Of a DNA stretch of 64,000 nucleotides, positions 1 through 8,117 are shown in pieces. The stretch comes from Agrobacterium vitis (lineage in GTDB: Bacteria > Pseudomonadota > Alphaproteobacteria > Rhizobiales > Rhizobiaceae): assembly GCF_037039395.1 (NCBI RefSeq), contig NZ_CP146242.1, forward strand, positions 62,001 through 126,000, given 5' to 3'. The translations under genes were made by a program, and so were the position numbers. The notes beneath the pieces were generated by a model. It saw only the letters and a list, made by a program, of their open reading frames with translations, had not been told where the DNA came from and made no database searches. Positions within the stretch are counted from its first letter, which is position 1. Every line of letters starts with the position of its first letter.

Positions 1-873
1 CAGATCGGATACGATCGGCACGTCGCTGATAATCGAGCGGATATCGACGGTGCCGCCATTGGCCAAGGCATCGTAAAAGTTTTTCACCAGCATGACCCCG
101 ACGATTTCGTCGGAATTGCCGTTGCGCACCGGCAACCGGGAATGCTGGCTTTTGCGCAATGTCTCGCGAATTTCTTCGATCGTGTCATCGACGCTGATCA
201 GTTCGACATCGCGGCGCGGTGTCATCAGGCCACGGGCCGTGCGATCCGCCAGACGCATGACGCCGGAAATCATCTGTGATTCTTCCGATTCGATGACGCC
301 GGCACTTTGTGCTTCGGCCAGAACCGTCTTGATTTCCTCATCGGTTACCGTGCCTGAGGATGCGCCCTTCTGGCCGAGCAGCGACAGCACAGCCCGCCCC
401 GAGCCATCCAGCAGCCAGACCAGCGGCAGCGAGACCTTGGACAGGATCAGCATGGCGCCCGCCATGCGTGAGGCGATCAATTCGGGATTGCGCAACGCGA
501 TCTGCTTGGGCACCAATTCACCGACGATCAGCGACAGATAGGTGATGCCAACCACGACGCAGCCGACGCCAAGCGTACTGGCAAGTGCCTCAGACATCCC
601 TTGCAGCAGGAGCCACTGGGTCAATCGAGCACCGAGAGTAGCCCCTGAAAACGCGCCGGATAGAACGCCGACAAGGGTAATACCGATCTGCACGGTCGAC
701 AAAAATCGGCCAGGATTTTCGGCCAACCGGATGGCGACGGCAGAACCGCGATGGCCGGCTTCGGCCAGAACTCTCAGACGCGCCGGACGGGCGGAGACGA
801 CCGCCAGTTCGGACATTGCCAATACGCCGTTCAAGATGGTGAGCAGGACAACAATGACGATTTCGGCAAACAA
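1..873 (-). CDS. CNNM/CBS-domain membrane protein (hemolysin C/CorC-like), partial
   Basis: The gene runs off the left edge, so only the N-terminal 291 residues are present. The translation starts with a hydrophobic helix (FAEIVIVVLLTILNGVLAMS), followed by the DUF21/CNNM membrane domain with two more hydrophobic stretches and the conserved VGELVPKQIALRNPE segment. A first CBS-type region follows (TPRRDVELISVDDTIEE, then SRLPVRNG and IVGVMLVKNF). Family members are thought to move or sense divalent cations such as Mg2+ at the inner membrane; older 'hemolysin' names are not functional evidence. A stop codon lies two codons before TTG 873-871, which is the only initiator that keeps the first helix, so I use it although the ribosome site is weak. 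The TlyC/CorC/YtfL subfamily is unresolved. Confidence 0.88.
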   Translation of the reverse strand, partial: MFAEIVIVVLLTILNGVLAMSELAVVSARPARLRVLAEAGHRGSAVAIRLAENPGRFLSTVQIGITLVGVLSGAFSGATLGARLTQWLLLQGMSEALASTLGVGCVVVGITYLSLIVGELVPKQIALRNPELIASRMAGAMLILSKVSLPLVWLLDGSGRAVLSLLGQKGASSGTVTDEEIKTVLAEAQSAGVIESEESQMISGVMRLADRTARGLMTPRRDVELISVDDTIEEIRETLRKSQHSRLPVRNGNSDEIVGVMLVKNFYDALANGGTVDIRSIISDVPIVSDL

Positions 874-1626
874 GCTGTTTCAAATCTCTTAGGAGCCGCA
901 TGGATGGCGGCGGGATAAAATCTGTAGCACAAGTCGCCGCCGCATTCCAAATGGCTCGCAACAATTTCAATGGATGGAACGTGGTTGTGAATATGCGGCC
1001 GCAAGTTTTGCTGAAAAAGCCAGATCACGCGAGAAGACAGAGCATATCGAGGCCTGAAAATGTTGACCCCTCAAGGGTTTGAGGGATTTTGTGCCATCAA
1101 AAGCCAATCTCCGCAGACATTCATAGCGGGTTTGCGTGCACAACTGACATTTATCAAGAAAAACAACCGCCGGGCGACCCCCGTAAAGACCATATTGACC
1201 AAGACTGCTTGAAAAACGATCAAGCATTTTTGGTATTTTTCCCCACCATGCCACGGCGCTTTCCGTATTATTGTAGGGCTGTTTATTTTCCAGATAATGG
1301 TGTTCTTCAAGCAGGCCAGATTTTATCGAATCCACAACAACACGTTGAATGTTCGGTAGTTTTTATCTGGAGCATTAAAATCCACTTCCGACCAATTCTA
1401 CTTTAGCGACTTGGTCGCGGCATCACATTTCGGGTGAAGCGAAATAACAAAAAAAGATAGTTTGAAATCTTTAGATAGTTGACCCCCGCATGGCGTCCTA
1501 TAAATATCGCCTCAATACAGGACGGGTACGGTTTAAAGTGTATCCACTTCTAAAATGATGAAACAACCTTGAATATCTACTGTTTTTACGAACACCTATA
1601 GCCCTTTGGGCGAGAAAGGTCTCGGA
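874..1626. other. AT-rich intergenic region, no supported gene
   Basis: About 750 bases between the CNNM gene and the SRPBCC gene. Composition from roughly 1100 to 1600 is visibly more AT-rich than the neighbours. Short open frames exist on both strands but none has a recognisable domain or a convincing ribosome site. A 7-bp stem (CCCTCAA/TTGAGGG) at 1069-1086 followed by ATTTT could be a weak terminator. Otherwise I see nothing definite. Confidence 0.5.
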
Positions 1627-2088
1627 ATGGCATTTTCCATTCGCGTTGATAAACTCATCCAGGCTCCGATCAGTCGCGTCTATAAAGCGTTTCTTGACGA
1701 GCAGGCTGTCGTGCAATGGATGCAAAGGAAGGACTTTACCTGCCAGCCGCTTCATTTCGATGCACGTGAGGGTGGCAGTTACAAGATTCGTTTTAGCAGC
1801 ACCGCGTCAGATTTAAGCTACGTGATGATCGCCGAATTCGACGAATTGGTCCTCAACGAGCGCATCCGCTACACGGAAAGAATGGACGATCCGTTCTGGA
1901 CTGCGCGAGTCGAGACCATCATCCAGCTGAAACCGGCTACAATCGGAACCGACCTGACAATCACCCAGTCCGGCATCCCGGACACGGTATCGCAAGAAGG
2001 CGTAAAACAGGCTTGGGACGAATGTCTGGGGCAGCTTGCCAGCCTGGTCGAACGGCTGGCTGAGAGCCTGCAAGCGCGAACGCGCTAG
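1627..2088 (+). CDS. SRPBCC/AHSA1-family protein
   Basis: A 153-residue soluble protein with the START-like fold pattern of the AHSA1/polyketide-cyclase family. It has an N-terminal strand with the IQAPISRVYKAFLD motif, a tryptophan-containing helix (AVVQWMQ), a GGSYKIRF strand, a central EFDELVLNERIRYTE strand and a C-terminal helix (WDECLGQLASLVERL). The family binds hydrophobic ligands; substrate and role cannot be read from sequence. ATG 1627 has an AAAGG ribosome site about 8 bases upstream and is preferred over TTG 1606. It stands alone, convergent with murI, with a large nested inverted repeat between them. Confidence 0.8.
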   Translation: MAFSIRVDKLIQAPISRVYKAFLDEQAVVQWMQRKDFTCQPLHFDAREGGSYKIRFSSTASDLSYVMIAEFDELVLNERIRYTERMDDPFWTARVETIIQLKPATIGTDLTITQSGIPDTVSQEGVKQAWDECLGQLASLVERLAESLQARTR

Positions 2089-2111
2089 AGTCTTCCAGGC
2101 TCAGATTGAAC

Positions 2112-2213
2112 CACAGTACACGCCGCAAAGGTTTTGATCCGGGTTCACCCCCTCTGTCCTGCCGGACAGAGGGGGGTAAGCGGCACATAAAAACCTTTGC
2201 GTCGTGTACTGTG
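2112..2213. repeat. Nested inverted repeat (24-bp outer, 12-bp inner stem)
   Basis: The outer arms 2112-2135 and 2190-2213 are reverse complements with one mismatch in 24. Within them, 2148-2159 and 2164-2175 form a perfect 12-bp C-rich/G-rich stem with a 4-base loop. The element fills most of the gap between convergent SRPBCC and murI genes and could act as a bidirectional terminator. The outer arms are far larger than a terminator needs, so a mobile or REP-like origin is possible. Confidence 0.8.
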
Positions 2214-2267
2214 ATATTAAAAAAGCAGGATCTAAAATATTCATCTGGCCACTGGCAGTGACAAATG

Positions 2268-3077
2268 TCAGGCTGCCGCGACACGCAGGCCAAAACCCTG
2301 CATCAGCCGGTGGGTGGAAAAGACCGGTTGGCCGGAGGTAAAGACCGCGAAATCGTAGTCGTCCGAATGCGCACCCTCGTCCACATCAGGCACCAGACGC
2401 CGCGCCTGGCGGGCGATGGCTTCCGCAGGATCAAGCCAATCTACCGGCCAGGGAGCCAGCTTGCGGAAGACATTGGCAAGAAACGGATAATGGGTACAGG
2501 CGAGCACGACGATATCGGTCTTCGCGCCTTGTTTTTCGATGAAGCAGGGCGCGATCTCAGCATTCAGCGCCGCGTCTTCTACCGGCTCACCGCGAATATA
2601 GGCTTCAGCCAGCCGGGCCAGATGTTGAGAGCCAACGAGGTTGACCTCGCACTGGCTGGCAAAGGACTGGATCAGATCGCGGGTATAGGCGCGCTTGACG
2701 GTGCCGGGCGTGGCCAGCACGGAAATCAGCCCGGAACGGCTGCGCTCTGCGGCTGGCTTAATGGCGGGCACCGTGCCAATGAAGCGCATGCCGGGAAAGG
2801 CTTCGCGCAACGCGGCACCGGCCAGCGTGAAGGCCGTATTACAGGCAACGATCACCGCCTCGGGATCATATTGCGCCAGAAGCGATGCAAACAAGGAGAC
2901 GATCCGCGTTTTGAGCGGCTCCTCCTCCCAATTGCCATAGGGAAAACCAGCATCGTCGGCGATATAGATAAAGCCGCGCTCCGGCATCAGCACCCGCGCT
3001 TCACGCAGGACGGTCAAGCCGCCAATACCGGAATCAAAGACCAGGATCGGTTTTAGTTTAGTCCTGGTCTCGTTCAT
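2268..3077 (-). CDS. murI: Glutamate racemase
   Basis: A 269-residue cytoplasmic enzyme interconverting L- and D-glutamate to supply D-Glu for peptidoglycan. The N-terminal [13 protein letters not shown] motif holds the first conserved Asp-Ser pair. VIVACNTA carries one catalytic cysteine, and [11 protein letters not shown] carries the second cysteine and conserved His. An open extension exists upstream, but homologues begin near this Met ([17 protein letters not shown]), which overlaps the end of trmJ by 20 bases and implies translational coupling. Confidence 0.95.
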   Translation of the reverse strand: MNETRTKLKPILVFDSGIGGLTVLREARVLMPERGFIYIADDAGFPYGNWEEEPLKTRIVSLFASLLAQYDPEAVIVACNTAFTLAGAALREAFPGMRFIGTVPAIKPAAERSRSGLISVLATPGTVKRAYTRDLIQSFASQCEVNLVGSQHLARLAEAYIRGEPVEDAALNAEIAPCFIEKQGAKTDIVVLACTHYPFLANVFRKLAPWPVDWLDPAEAIARQARRLVPDVDEGAHSDDYDFAVFTSGQPVFSTHRLMQGFGLRVAAA

Positions 3078-3918
3078 GCCCGCTACCATCCGCTTCGTCC
3101 CTCTCAATGCCATCCACTGCGTCGCCCTCCAAAGGCGCTCCAGCGCCGCGCGGATTGCGGCGGGAGAAGCGGTCGAGTGACGAGACCACGCCACGCATGA
3201 CATTGATTTCTGGCGAGGTGAAACCACGTCGCGTCAGCACGGCGCGCAGATTGTCGATCATTCGTGCCTTTTTGTGGATTGGGCGGAAATATCCCCTGGC
3301 ATCGAGCGCATCCTCCATATGCTCGAACAGACCGATGACCTCCTCCTTGCTGGCAGGCAATTGGTCGACCCCCTGAAACGGCGTCTGGGTAACGTCCTCC
3401 ATGGTGGATTTCATCCACTCATAAGACATCAGCAGCACGGCCTGAGCGATGTTCAGCGACGCGAAAGCGGGATTGACCGGAAACGTGACGATTTCATCGG
3501 CCAGAGCCACATCCTCATTCTTCAGACCGGATTTTTCACGTCCGAAAAGAATTCCGGTTTTTTCACCGGCCAGAAACCGGGTTCGCAAGGTTGCGGCCGC
3601 GGTCACCGGCGAGGCCACGGGTTTGAAATTGTCCCGTTGGCGCGCCGTGGTCGCATAGACGAAATTCAGATCGGCCAGTGCTTCTTCCAGCGTATCGTAA
3701 AGCTTGGCGCCATCGATGACATGATCGGCCTTGGATGCGGCGGACCGGGCTTTTTCCGAGGGCCAGCCGTCACGCGGATTGACCAGACGCAGCTCCGCCA
3801 GCCCGAAATTCGCCATGGCACGGGCCACCATGCCGATATTCTCACCCAATTGCGGTTCCACCAGAATAATCGCCGGTCCCTCGGCGATAAGCTCACGCTC
3901 GCTGTTCGTGCCTGCCAT
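3058..3918 (-). CDS. trmJ: tRNA/rRNA 2'-O-methyltransferase, TrmJ type (SpoU/TrmH superfamily)
   Basis: A 286-residue SPOUT methyltransferase. Motif 1 is seen as [19 protein letters not shown], motif 2 as [19 protein letters not shown], and motif 3 as the knot-forming [15 protein letters not shown]. TrmJ proteins methylate the ribose of residue 32 in tRNAs; the exact target here is inferred. The C-terminal tail is acidic and low in complexity (about residues 255-286). ATG 3918 follows AGGAAAGGCGCT, a good ribosome site, and replaces a longer open frame. It is the first gene of a two-gene unit with murI. Confidence 0.88.
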   Translation of the reverse strand: MAGTNSERELIAEGPAIILVEPQLGENIGMVARAMANFGLAELRLVNPRDGWPSEKARSAASKADHVIDGAKLYDTLEEALADLNFVYATTARQRDNFKPVASPVTAAATLRTRFLAGEKTGILFGREKSGLKNEDVALADEIVTFPVNPAFASLNIAQAVLLMSYEWMKSTMEDVTQTPFQGVDQLPASKEEVIGLFEHMEDALDARGYFRPIHKKARMIDNLRAVLTRRGFTSPEINVMRGVVSSLDRFSRRNPRGAGAPLEGDAVDGIERDEADGSGHERDQD

Positions 3919-4140
3919 AGCGCCTTTCCTGCAATAATTCACTTAACCCTGCAAATTTACGCCTGCATGGGCATAAACAGCCCAAAATGCAAGAGGCGGA
4001 GGGCAACGCACGCTCAAGCTAAAATGAAGTCCACACGCGGCTTCCTGTTTGCCTTGGCTTGCGAGAATGCTATAGGCAACTCCGGTCATATGGACAGAGA
4101 CGCGGTCGAATTGAAGCCGCCCTATCGATGAGGAAGACTT

Positions 4141-5355
4141 ATGCAAAAGATCAAGGTTGCCAACCCGGTCGTCGATCTCGACGGCGATGAAATGCCCCGT
4201 ATCATCTGGCAGTTCATCAAGGAAAAGCTGATCCTTCCCTATCTCGATCTCGAGATTGAATACTACGACCTCTCGGTAGAAAACCGCGATGCAACCAATG
4301 ACCAGGTAACGATCGATTCCGCCCACGCCATCAAGAAGCACGGCGTCGGCATCAAATGCGCCACCATCACGCCCGACGAAGCCCGCGTGAAGGAATTCAA
4401 CCTGAAGGAAATGTGGAAAAGCCCGAACGGCACGATCCGCAACATCCTCGGCGGCGTTATTTTCCGCGAGCCAATCATCTGCAAGAACGTGCCGCGCCTC
4501 GTTCCCGGCTGGACCCAGCCGATCGTTGTCGGCCGTCATGCCTTCGGCGACCAGTATAAGGCAACCGATTTCAAATTCCCCGGCAAGGGCAAGCTGACCA
4601 TCAAGTTCGTCGGCGAAGACGGCCAGGTCATCGAGAAGGACGTGTTCGATGCACCGTCCGCCGGTGTGGCCATGGCCATGTACAACCTGGATGATTCGAT
4701 CCGCGATTTTGCCCGCGCTTCGATGAACTACGGCCTGATGCGCAAATGGCCCGTGTACCTGTCCACCAAGAACACCATTTTGAAGGCCTATGACGGTCGC
4801 TTCAAGGATATTTTCGAGGAAGTCTACCAGGCCGAATTCAAGGCTCAGTTCGACGCCGCCGGCATTACCTACGAGCATCGCCTGATCGACGACATGGTTG
4901 CCTCCGCGCTGAAATGGTCCGGCGGCTATATCTGGGCCTGCAAGAACTATGACGGCGACGTCCAGTCGGATACGGTTGCCCAGGGCTTCGGCTCGCTCGG
5001 TCTGATGACCTCGGTTCTGCTGTCGCCGGATGGCCGCACGGTGGAAGCCGAAGCCGCCCACGGCACCGTGACCCGTCACTATCGCCAGCATCAGAAGGGC
5101 CAGGAAACCTCGACCAATTCCATCGCCTCGATCTTTGCCTGGACACGTGGCCTCGCGCACCGCGCCAAGCTGGATGACAATGCAGAACTGGCCAAGTTCG
5201 CCCTCACCCTTGAAAAGGTTTGCGTGGACACGGTTGAAGCCGGCTACATGACCAAGGATCTGGCGCTCTTGATCGGTCCCGACCAGCCGTGGCTGTCGAC
5301 CACCGCCTTCCTCGACAAGGTGGATGAAAACCTTCGGGCTGCAATGGCTGCCTGA
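4141..5355 (+). CDS. icd: NADP-dependent isocitrate dehydrogenase
   Basis: A 404-residue TCA-cycle enzyme converting isocitrate to 2-oxoglutarate, CO2 and NADPH. The sequence is of the homodimeric type shared with eukaryotes (starts [21 protein letters not shown]), with the substrate-binding segment [12 protein letters not shown] and late motifs [19 protein letters not shown] and [17 protein letters not shown]. The length is normal. GAGGAAGACTT precedes the ATG. The gene is monocistronic: divergent from trmJ and closed by a hairpin at 5373-5398. Confidence 0.97.
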   Translation: MQKIKVANPVVDLDGDEMPRIIWQFIKEKLILPYLDLEIEYYDLSVENRDATNDQVTIDSAHAIKKHGVGIKCATITPDEARVKEFNLKEMWKSPNGTIRNILGGVIFREPIICKNVPRLVPGWTQPIVVGRHAFGDQYKATDFKFPGKGKLTIKFVGEDGQVIEKDVFDAPSAGVAMAMYNLDDSIRDFARASMNYGLMRKWPVYLSTKNTILKAYDGRFKDIFEEVYQAEFKAQFDAAGITYEHRLIDDMVASALKWSGGYIWACKNYDGDVQSDTVAQGFGSLGLMTSVLLSPDGRTVEAEAAHGTVTRHYRQHQKGQETSTNSIASIFAWTRGLAHRAKLDDNAELAKFALTLEKVCVDTVEAGYMTKDLALLIGPDQPWLSTTAFLDKVDENLRAAMAA

Positions 5356-5372
5356 GCCATCTCACGTTTTGC

Positions 5373-5398
5373 AAAACCCGGCCATCGCGCCGGGTTTT
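5373..5398 (+). terminator. Rho-independent terminator after icd
   Basis: Symmetric AAAACCCGG/CCGGGTTTT hairpin with an 8-base loop, followed by CG. It lies 18 bases after the icd stop. Confidence 0.85.
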
Positions 5399-5438
5399 CG
5401 CGTTATTGGGAGAGCCACTGAAAATGGCCGTCCGTCTG

Positions 5439-5538
5439 CTGCATAATTCCATAAATCGGAGTCGCTTTAAGGATAAAATTATGCAGCGGATTTAAAGTGT
5501 TACAGGGCCGTGCGTTTTATAAAGCGCACGGCCCTGTA
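5439..5538. repeat. Two-palindrome intergenic element, RIME-like (copy 1)
   Basis: About 100 bases with two separate palindromes: CTGCATAATT (5439-5448) pairing with AATTATGCAG (5477-5486), then a perfect 14-bp stem 5501-5514/5525-5538. The layout (about 100 bp, two large palindromes, intergenic, rhizobial) resembles the published Rhizobium-specific intergenic mosaic elements. A diverged second copy is at 62155-62257. The assignment to RIME is from memory and unverified. Confidence 0.7.
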
Positions 5539-5604
5539 ATGTCAGGCGATGCCTGCGCATCGCCAAACCTTCGTATTCTATGCATTTTTGGGGAAGAGAA
5601 CACC

Positions 5605-6228
5605 ATGACCGAGCAAGTCGTTTTATACACCAATCCCATGTCCAGAGGGCGCATCGTTCGCTGGATGCTGGAGGAGATCGGCCAACCCTATCAGACCGAA
5701 TTCGTCGCCTATGGTCCCGCGATGAAGGCGGCGGATTATACTGCCATCAACCCGCTGGGCAAAGTCCCGGCTATCCGCCACGGCAAAACTGTTGTGACAG
5801 AAACGCCCGCCATTCTCGCCTATCTGGCCGATGCCGTTCCTGAGGCGGGCCTTGCTCCTGCCCTTGACAAGCGCGGCAGCTATTATCGCTGGCTGTTCTT
5901 CACCGCCGGTCCGGTGGAAGCCGCCGTCATTGGCCAGGCCTGTGGCTTTGCCGTCCCCGATGAGCGCCGCGGCATGGTCGGCTATGGCAATATTGACACC
6001 ATGATGGATGTGGTTGCTTCTGCAATTTCCGCAAGCCCGTATATCGCTGGCGAAAGCTTTAGCGCCGCCGATCTCTATCTGGCCTCGCATCTGTCGTTCT
6101 CATTGAGAGTCAACAGCGTGCCATCCCGTCCGGTGTTTACCGATTACATCGCCCGGATGACTGACCGCGATGCCTACCGCCGTGCAAACGAAATCGACGC
6201 CGAAGCCCAGGCCGCAGCGACCGCATGA
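5605..6228 (+). CDS. Glutathione S-transferase family protein
   Basis: A 207-residue protein with an N-terminal thioredoxin-like domain (VVLYTNPMSRGRIVRWMLEE; the cis-Pro segment GKVPAIRHG near residues 50-60, then TETPAILAYLAD) and an all-helical C-terminal domain with the FSAADLYLASHL hydrophobic staple motif. GSTs conjugate or reduce with glutathione; the substrate is unknown. A Ser in NPMSRGR lies where Ser/Cys-type GSTs activate the thiol. GGGGAAGAG upstream supports ATG 5605. It is followed by a terminator and is convergent with the diguanylate cyclase gene. Confidence 0.9.
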   Translation: MTEQVVLYTNPMSRGRIVRWMLEEIGQPYQTEFVAYGPAMKAADYTAINPLGKVPAIRHGKTVVTETPAILAYLADAVPEAGLAPALDKRGSYYRWLFFTAGPVEAAVIGQACGFAVPDERRGMVGYGNIDTMMDVVASAISASPYIAGESFSAADLYLASHLSFSLRVNSVPSRPVFTDYIARMTDRDAYRRANEIDAEAQAAATA

Positions 6229-6280
6229 CCTTGAGTTTCATATCCGATTGAACACATCGGGCCTCTGATTAAACACAACG

Positions 6281-6318
6281 TGCCAAGCGCCATCCAAGAT
6301 GACGCTTGGCATTTTCCT
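6281..6318 (+). terminator. Rho-independent terminator after the GST gene
   Basis: Stem TGCCAAGCG (6281-6289) and CGCTTGGCA (6303-6311), followed by TTTTCCTT. It lies between two convergent genes. Confidence 0.8.
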
Positions 6319-6394
6319 TATCAATACGAGCCATCGATCATCAGCAGATGAATTTTAGCGCCTTACGATTCTCAATCGCGCATTTTTCAACCCG

Positions 6395-7636
6395 TCACGA
6401 TAGTTCAGCTGCCGCCGCTGGTTTTGGACCGACAAGCGCGATGACAGCCGCCATCCCCTCCTCCGGTCTCTGCGCCACGACATCCTCCGCAGCGCTTAAA
6501 ACACATCGATCCCGTCCCTGACCTTTTGCCAGGTAAAGCGCAGCATCCGCCCGAAGAGACACGGCATCGAGATCCGCGCCAGCTTTGGCCGCCTCATGCA
6601 TGCCGATACTGATGGTCATGGTGATCGTTGTGTCACGCCAGGGAGTGGTGAGCCGGGCAACGGATTGCCGCAGCCCATCGCAAAAGGCCAGCGCTTCATC
6701 ACCTGTCATTTGCGGCATGAACAAAGCAAACTCTTCCCCGCCAAGCCGGCCAAACACCATGTTCGCATCGAGTTGCTCGATCATCGTTTTTCCAAAGGCA
6801 CACAAGGCTGCGTCGCCACCGGCATGTCCATGGGCATCGTTGATGTATTTGAAATGATCGAGATCGATCAGCGCCAGCACACCGGCGCTCTTGAGCATGT
6901 GTGACTGGGCGCGCTCATAGAAAGCGCGGCGATTGAGAACGCCGGTCAGCATGTCGATTTCGGAGGCGCGCTTATACTGCATGAGGCTTCGATGGCTGCT
7001 GAGCGCGAAGATGCCGATCCCCAGCCCAAGGCTGTTGACGTATAAAATAAAGGTAACAACCGACACCCATGGTGTTTGGGCTACGCCACCAATCTCAGTG
7101 ACCGGCCAGATCATCACCAGCGGAATACGCATCAACATGACGAAGCAGTAGGACAGCAGCATGAAGATAAGGACAAGGCGGACTGGAAAATGATCACTCT
7201 TCCAGCCGGACCAAATCGAGGCGGCCAAAGCGCCAATCTGCGTCACGGTCAAAATTGTGTAGAGGACGATTCTGCTATCCGGATTGGTGGAAAAGATATT
7301 CACCCCAAAATAGCAGAGGAGCCAAATCGCGGTTATCGCGACCACAAACCAACCACAACGGGAAAATCCATCGAAGATCCGAAACCCAACCCACACCAGT
7401 CCGGACCCCAGAAGCACCAGTGCTCCACCAATGCCGATACCGAGGGATTCAGGAACGATCCCGCGCAAAGCCTGCAAGCATGTACCGATTGAAATACACC
7501 AAAAACCAATACTCCAAATGCCCAACTGGTTGGATTTACGGTCAAAAAACCAACTGATGCTCATCAGGACAGAATTCAAAGTCCATCCGACCAGAAGGCA
7601 AATCATCAGCGTTGGAATATTGAACAGTAAAACCAA
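6395..7636 (-). CDS. Membrane-anchored diguanylate cyclase (GGDEF protein)
   Basis: A 413-residue protein. Residues about 1-215 contain roughly six hydrophobic segments (for example MICLLVGWTLNSVLMSISWF and LVLIFMLLSYCFVMLM) and no recognised sensor family. Residues 225-390 are a GGDEF domain with DMLTGVLNRRAF, LIDLDHFKYIND and the active-site loop GRLGGEEF (GGEEF at 299-303), so it should make c-di-GMP from GTP. The RxxD inhibitory I-site expected before GGEEF is missing: the aligned residues are D and M, which suggests weak product inhibition. No EAL domain. The start is uncertain: TTG 7636 gives the full first helix, ATG 7606 is an alternative, and neither has a clear ribosome site. Confidence 0.85.
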   Translation of the reverse strand: MVLLFNIPTLMICLLVGWTLNSVLMSISWFFDRKSNQLGIWSIGFWCISIGTCLQALRGIVPESLGIGIGGALVLLGSGLVWVGFRIFDGFSRCGWFVVAITAIWLLCYFGVNIFSTNPDSRIVLYTILTVTQIGALAASIWSGWKSDHFPVRLVLIFMLLSYCFVMLMRIPLVMIWPVTEIGGVAQTPWVSVVTFILYVNSLGLGIGIFALSSHRSLMQYKRASEIDMLTGVLNRRAFYERAQSHMLKSAGVLALIDLDHFKYINDAHGHAGGDAALCAFGKTMIEQLDANMVFGRLGGEEFALFMPQMTGDEALAFCDGLRQSVARLTTPWRDTTITMTISIGMHEAAKAGADLDAVSLRADAALYLAKGQGRDRCVLSAAEDVVAQRPEEGMAAVIALVGPKPAAAAELS

Positions 7637-8012
7637 GAGATGTTAATCCAAAATACGGTTGCCTTGTCACGCCCAACCCCTGCGGAGAAGAAATATTTCT
7701 GCACCCAGCGATCTTAAATAATATTTACAATTATCGCCTGTCGCTCACTAAAAATCCATCGGCAAATGATACTCGGTCCATTTTCTCCGAAAGAGGAAAA
7801 GGCGGCCTGAAAATCGGAAATACAATCATAAAATAACAAACTAATGCATGCATCATGCATTCTATTTATTAGTTTATTCCATCATTTATCAATCATAGGT
7901 TTATTTTCATTACTCAGTAGACGGCATAAATCACACCAAGAAGAACCACTCATACGTGTGAATACAGCCACGCAAAGCATCGGCCAGAGCGGACGACTGC
8001 ATGGCTTAAAAG
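7637..8012. other. AT-rich intergenic region with inverted repeat
   Basis: No gene is supported. It includes the likely upstream region of the diguanylate cyclase gene. AAACTAAT (7838-7845) and ATTAGTTT (7868-7875) form inverted arms enclosing a smaller ATGCAT-rich palindrome. Local composition is clearly richer in A and T than the coding neighbours. Confidence 0.5.
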
Positions 8013-8054
8013 CATGAAGGCATCGCGCATTTGGAAATGCGCGATGCCTTCATG
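8013..8054 (-). terminator. Strong hairpin terminator for the tannase-family gene
   Basis: A perfect 20-bp stem, 8013-8032 with 8035-8054, and a 2-base loop. On the minus strand it is followed by CTTTTAAG and lies 63 bases past the stop of the tannase-family gene. Confidence 0.85.
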
Positions 8055-8117
8055 ACAAAACCACTATCGGCCAGAAAAGGGAAAAACTGGCTCCTGGTCC
8101 GATGCTGCCAATTTATC

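Noticed and set aside
967..1335. 122-codon minus-strand frame in the AT-rich gap
   Set aside because: No family, mixed composition and no ribosome site.
3943..5160. 405-codon open frame antisense to icd
   Set aside because: Shadow of icd; low-complexity Gly/Val/Asp-rich translation without domains.
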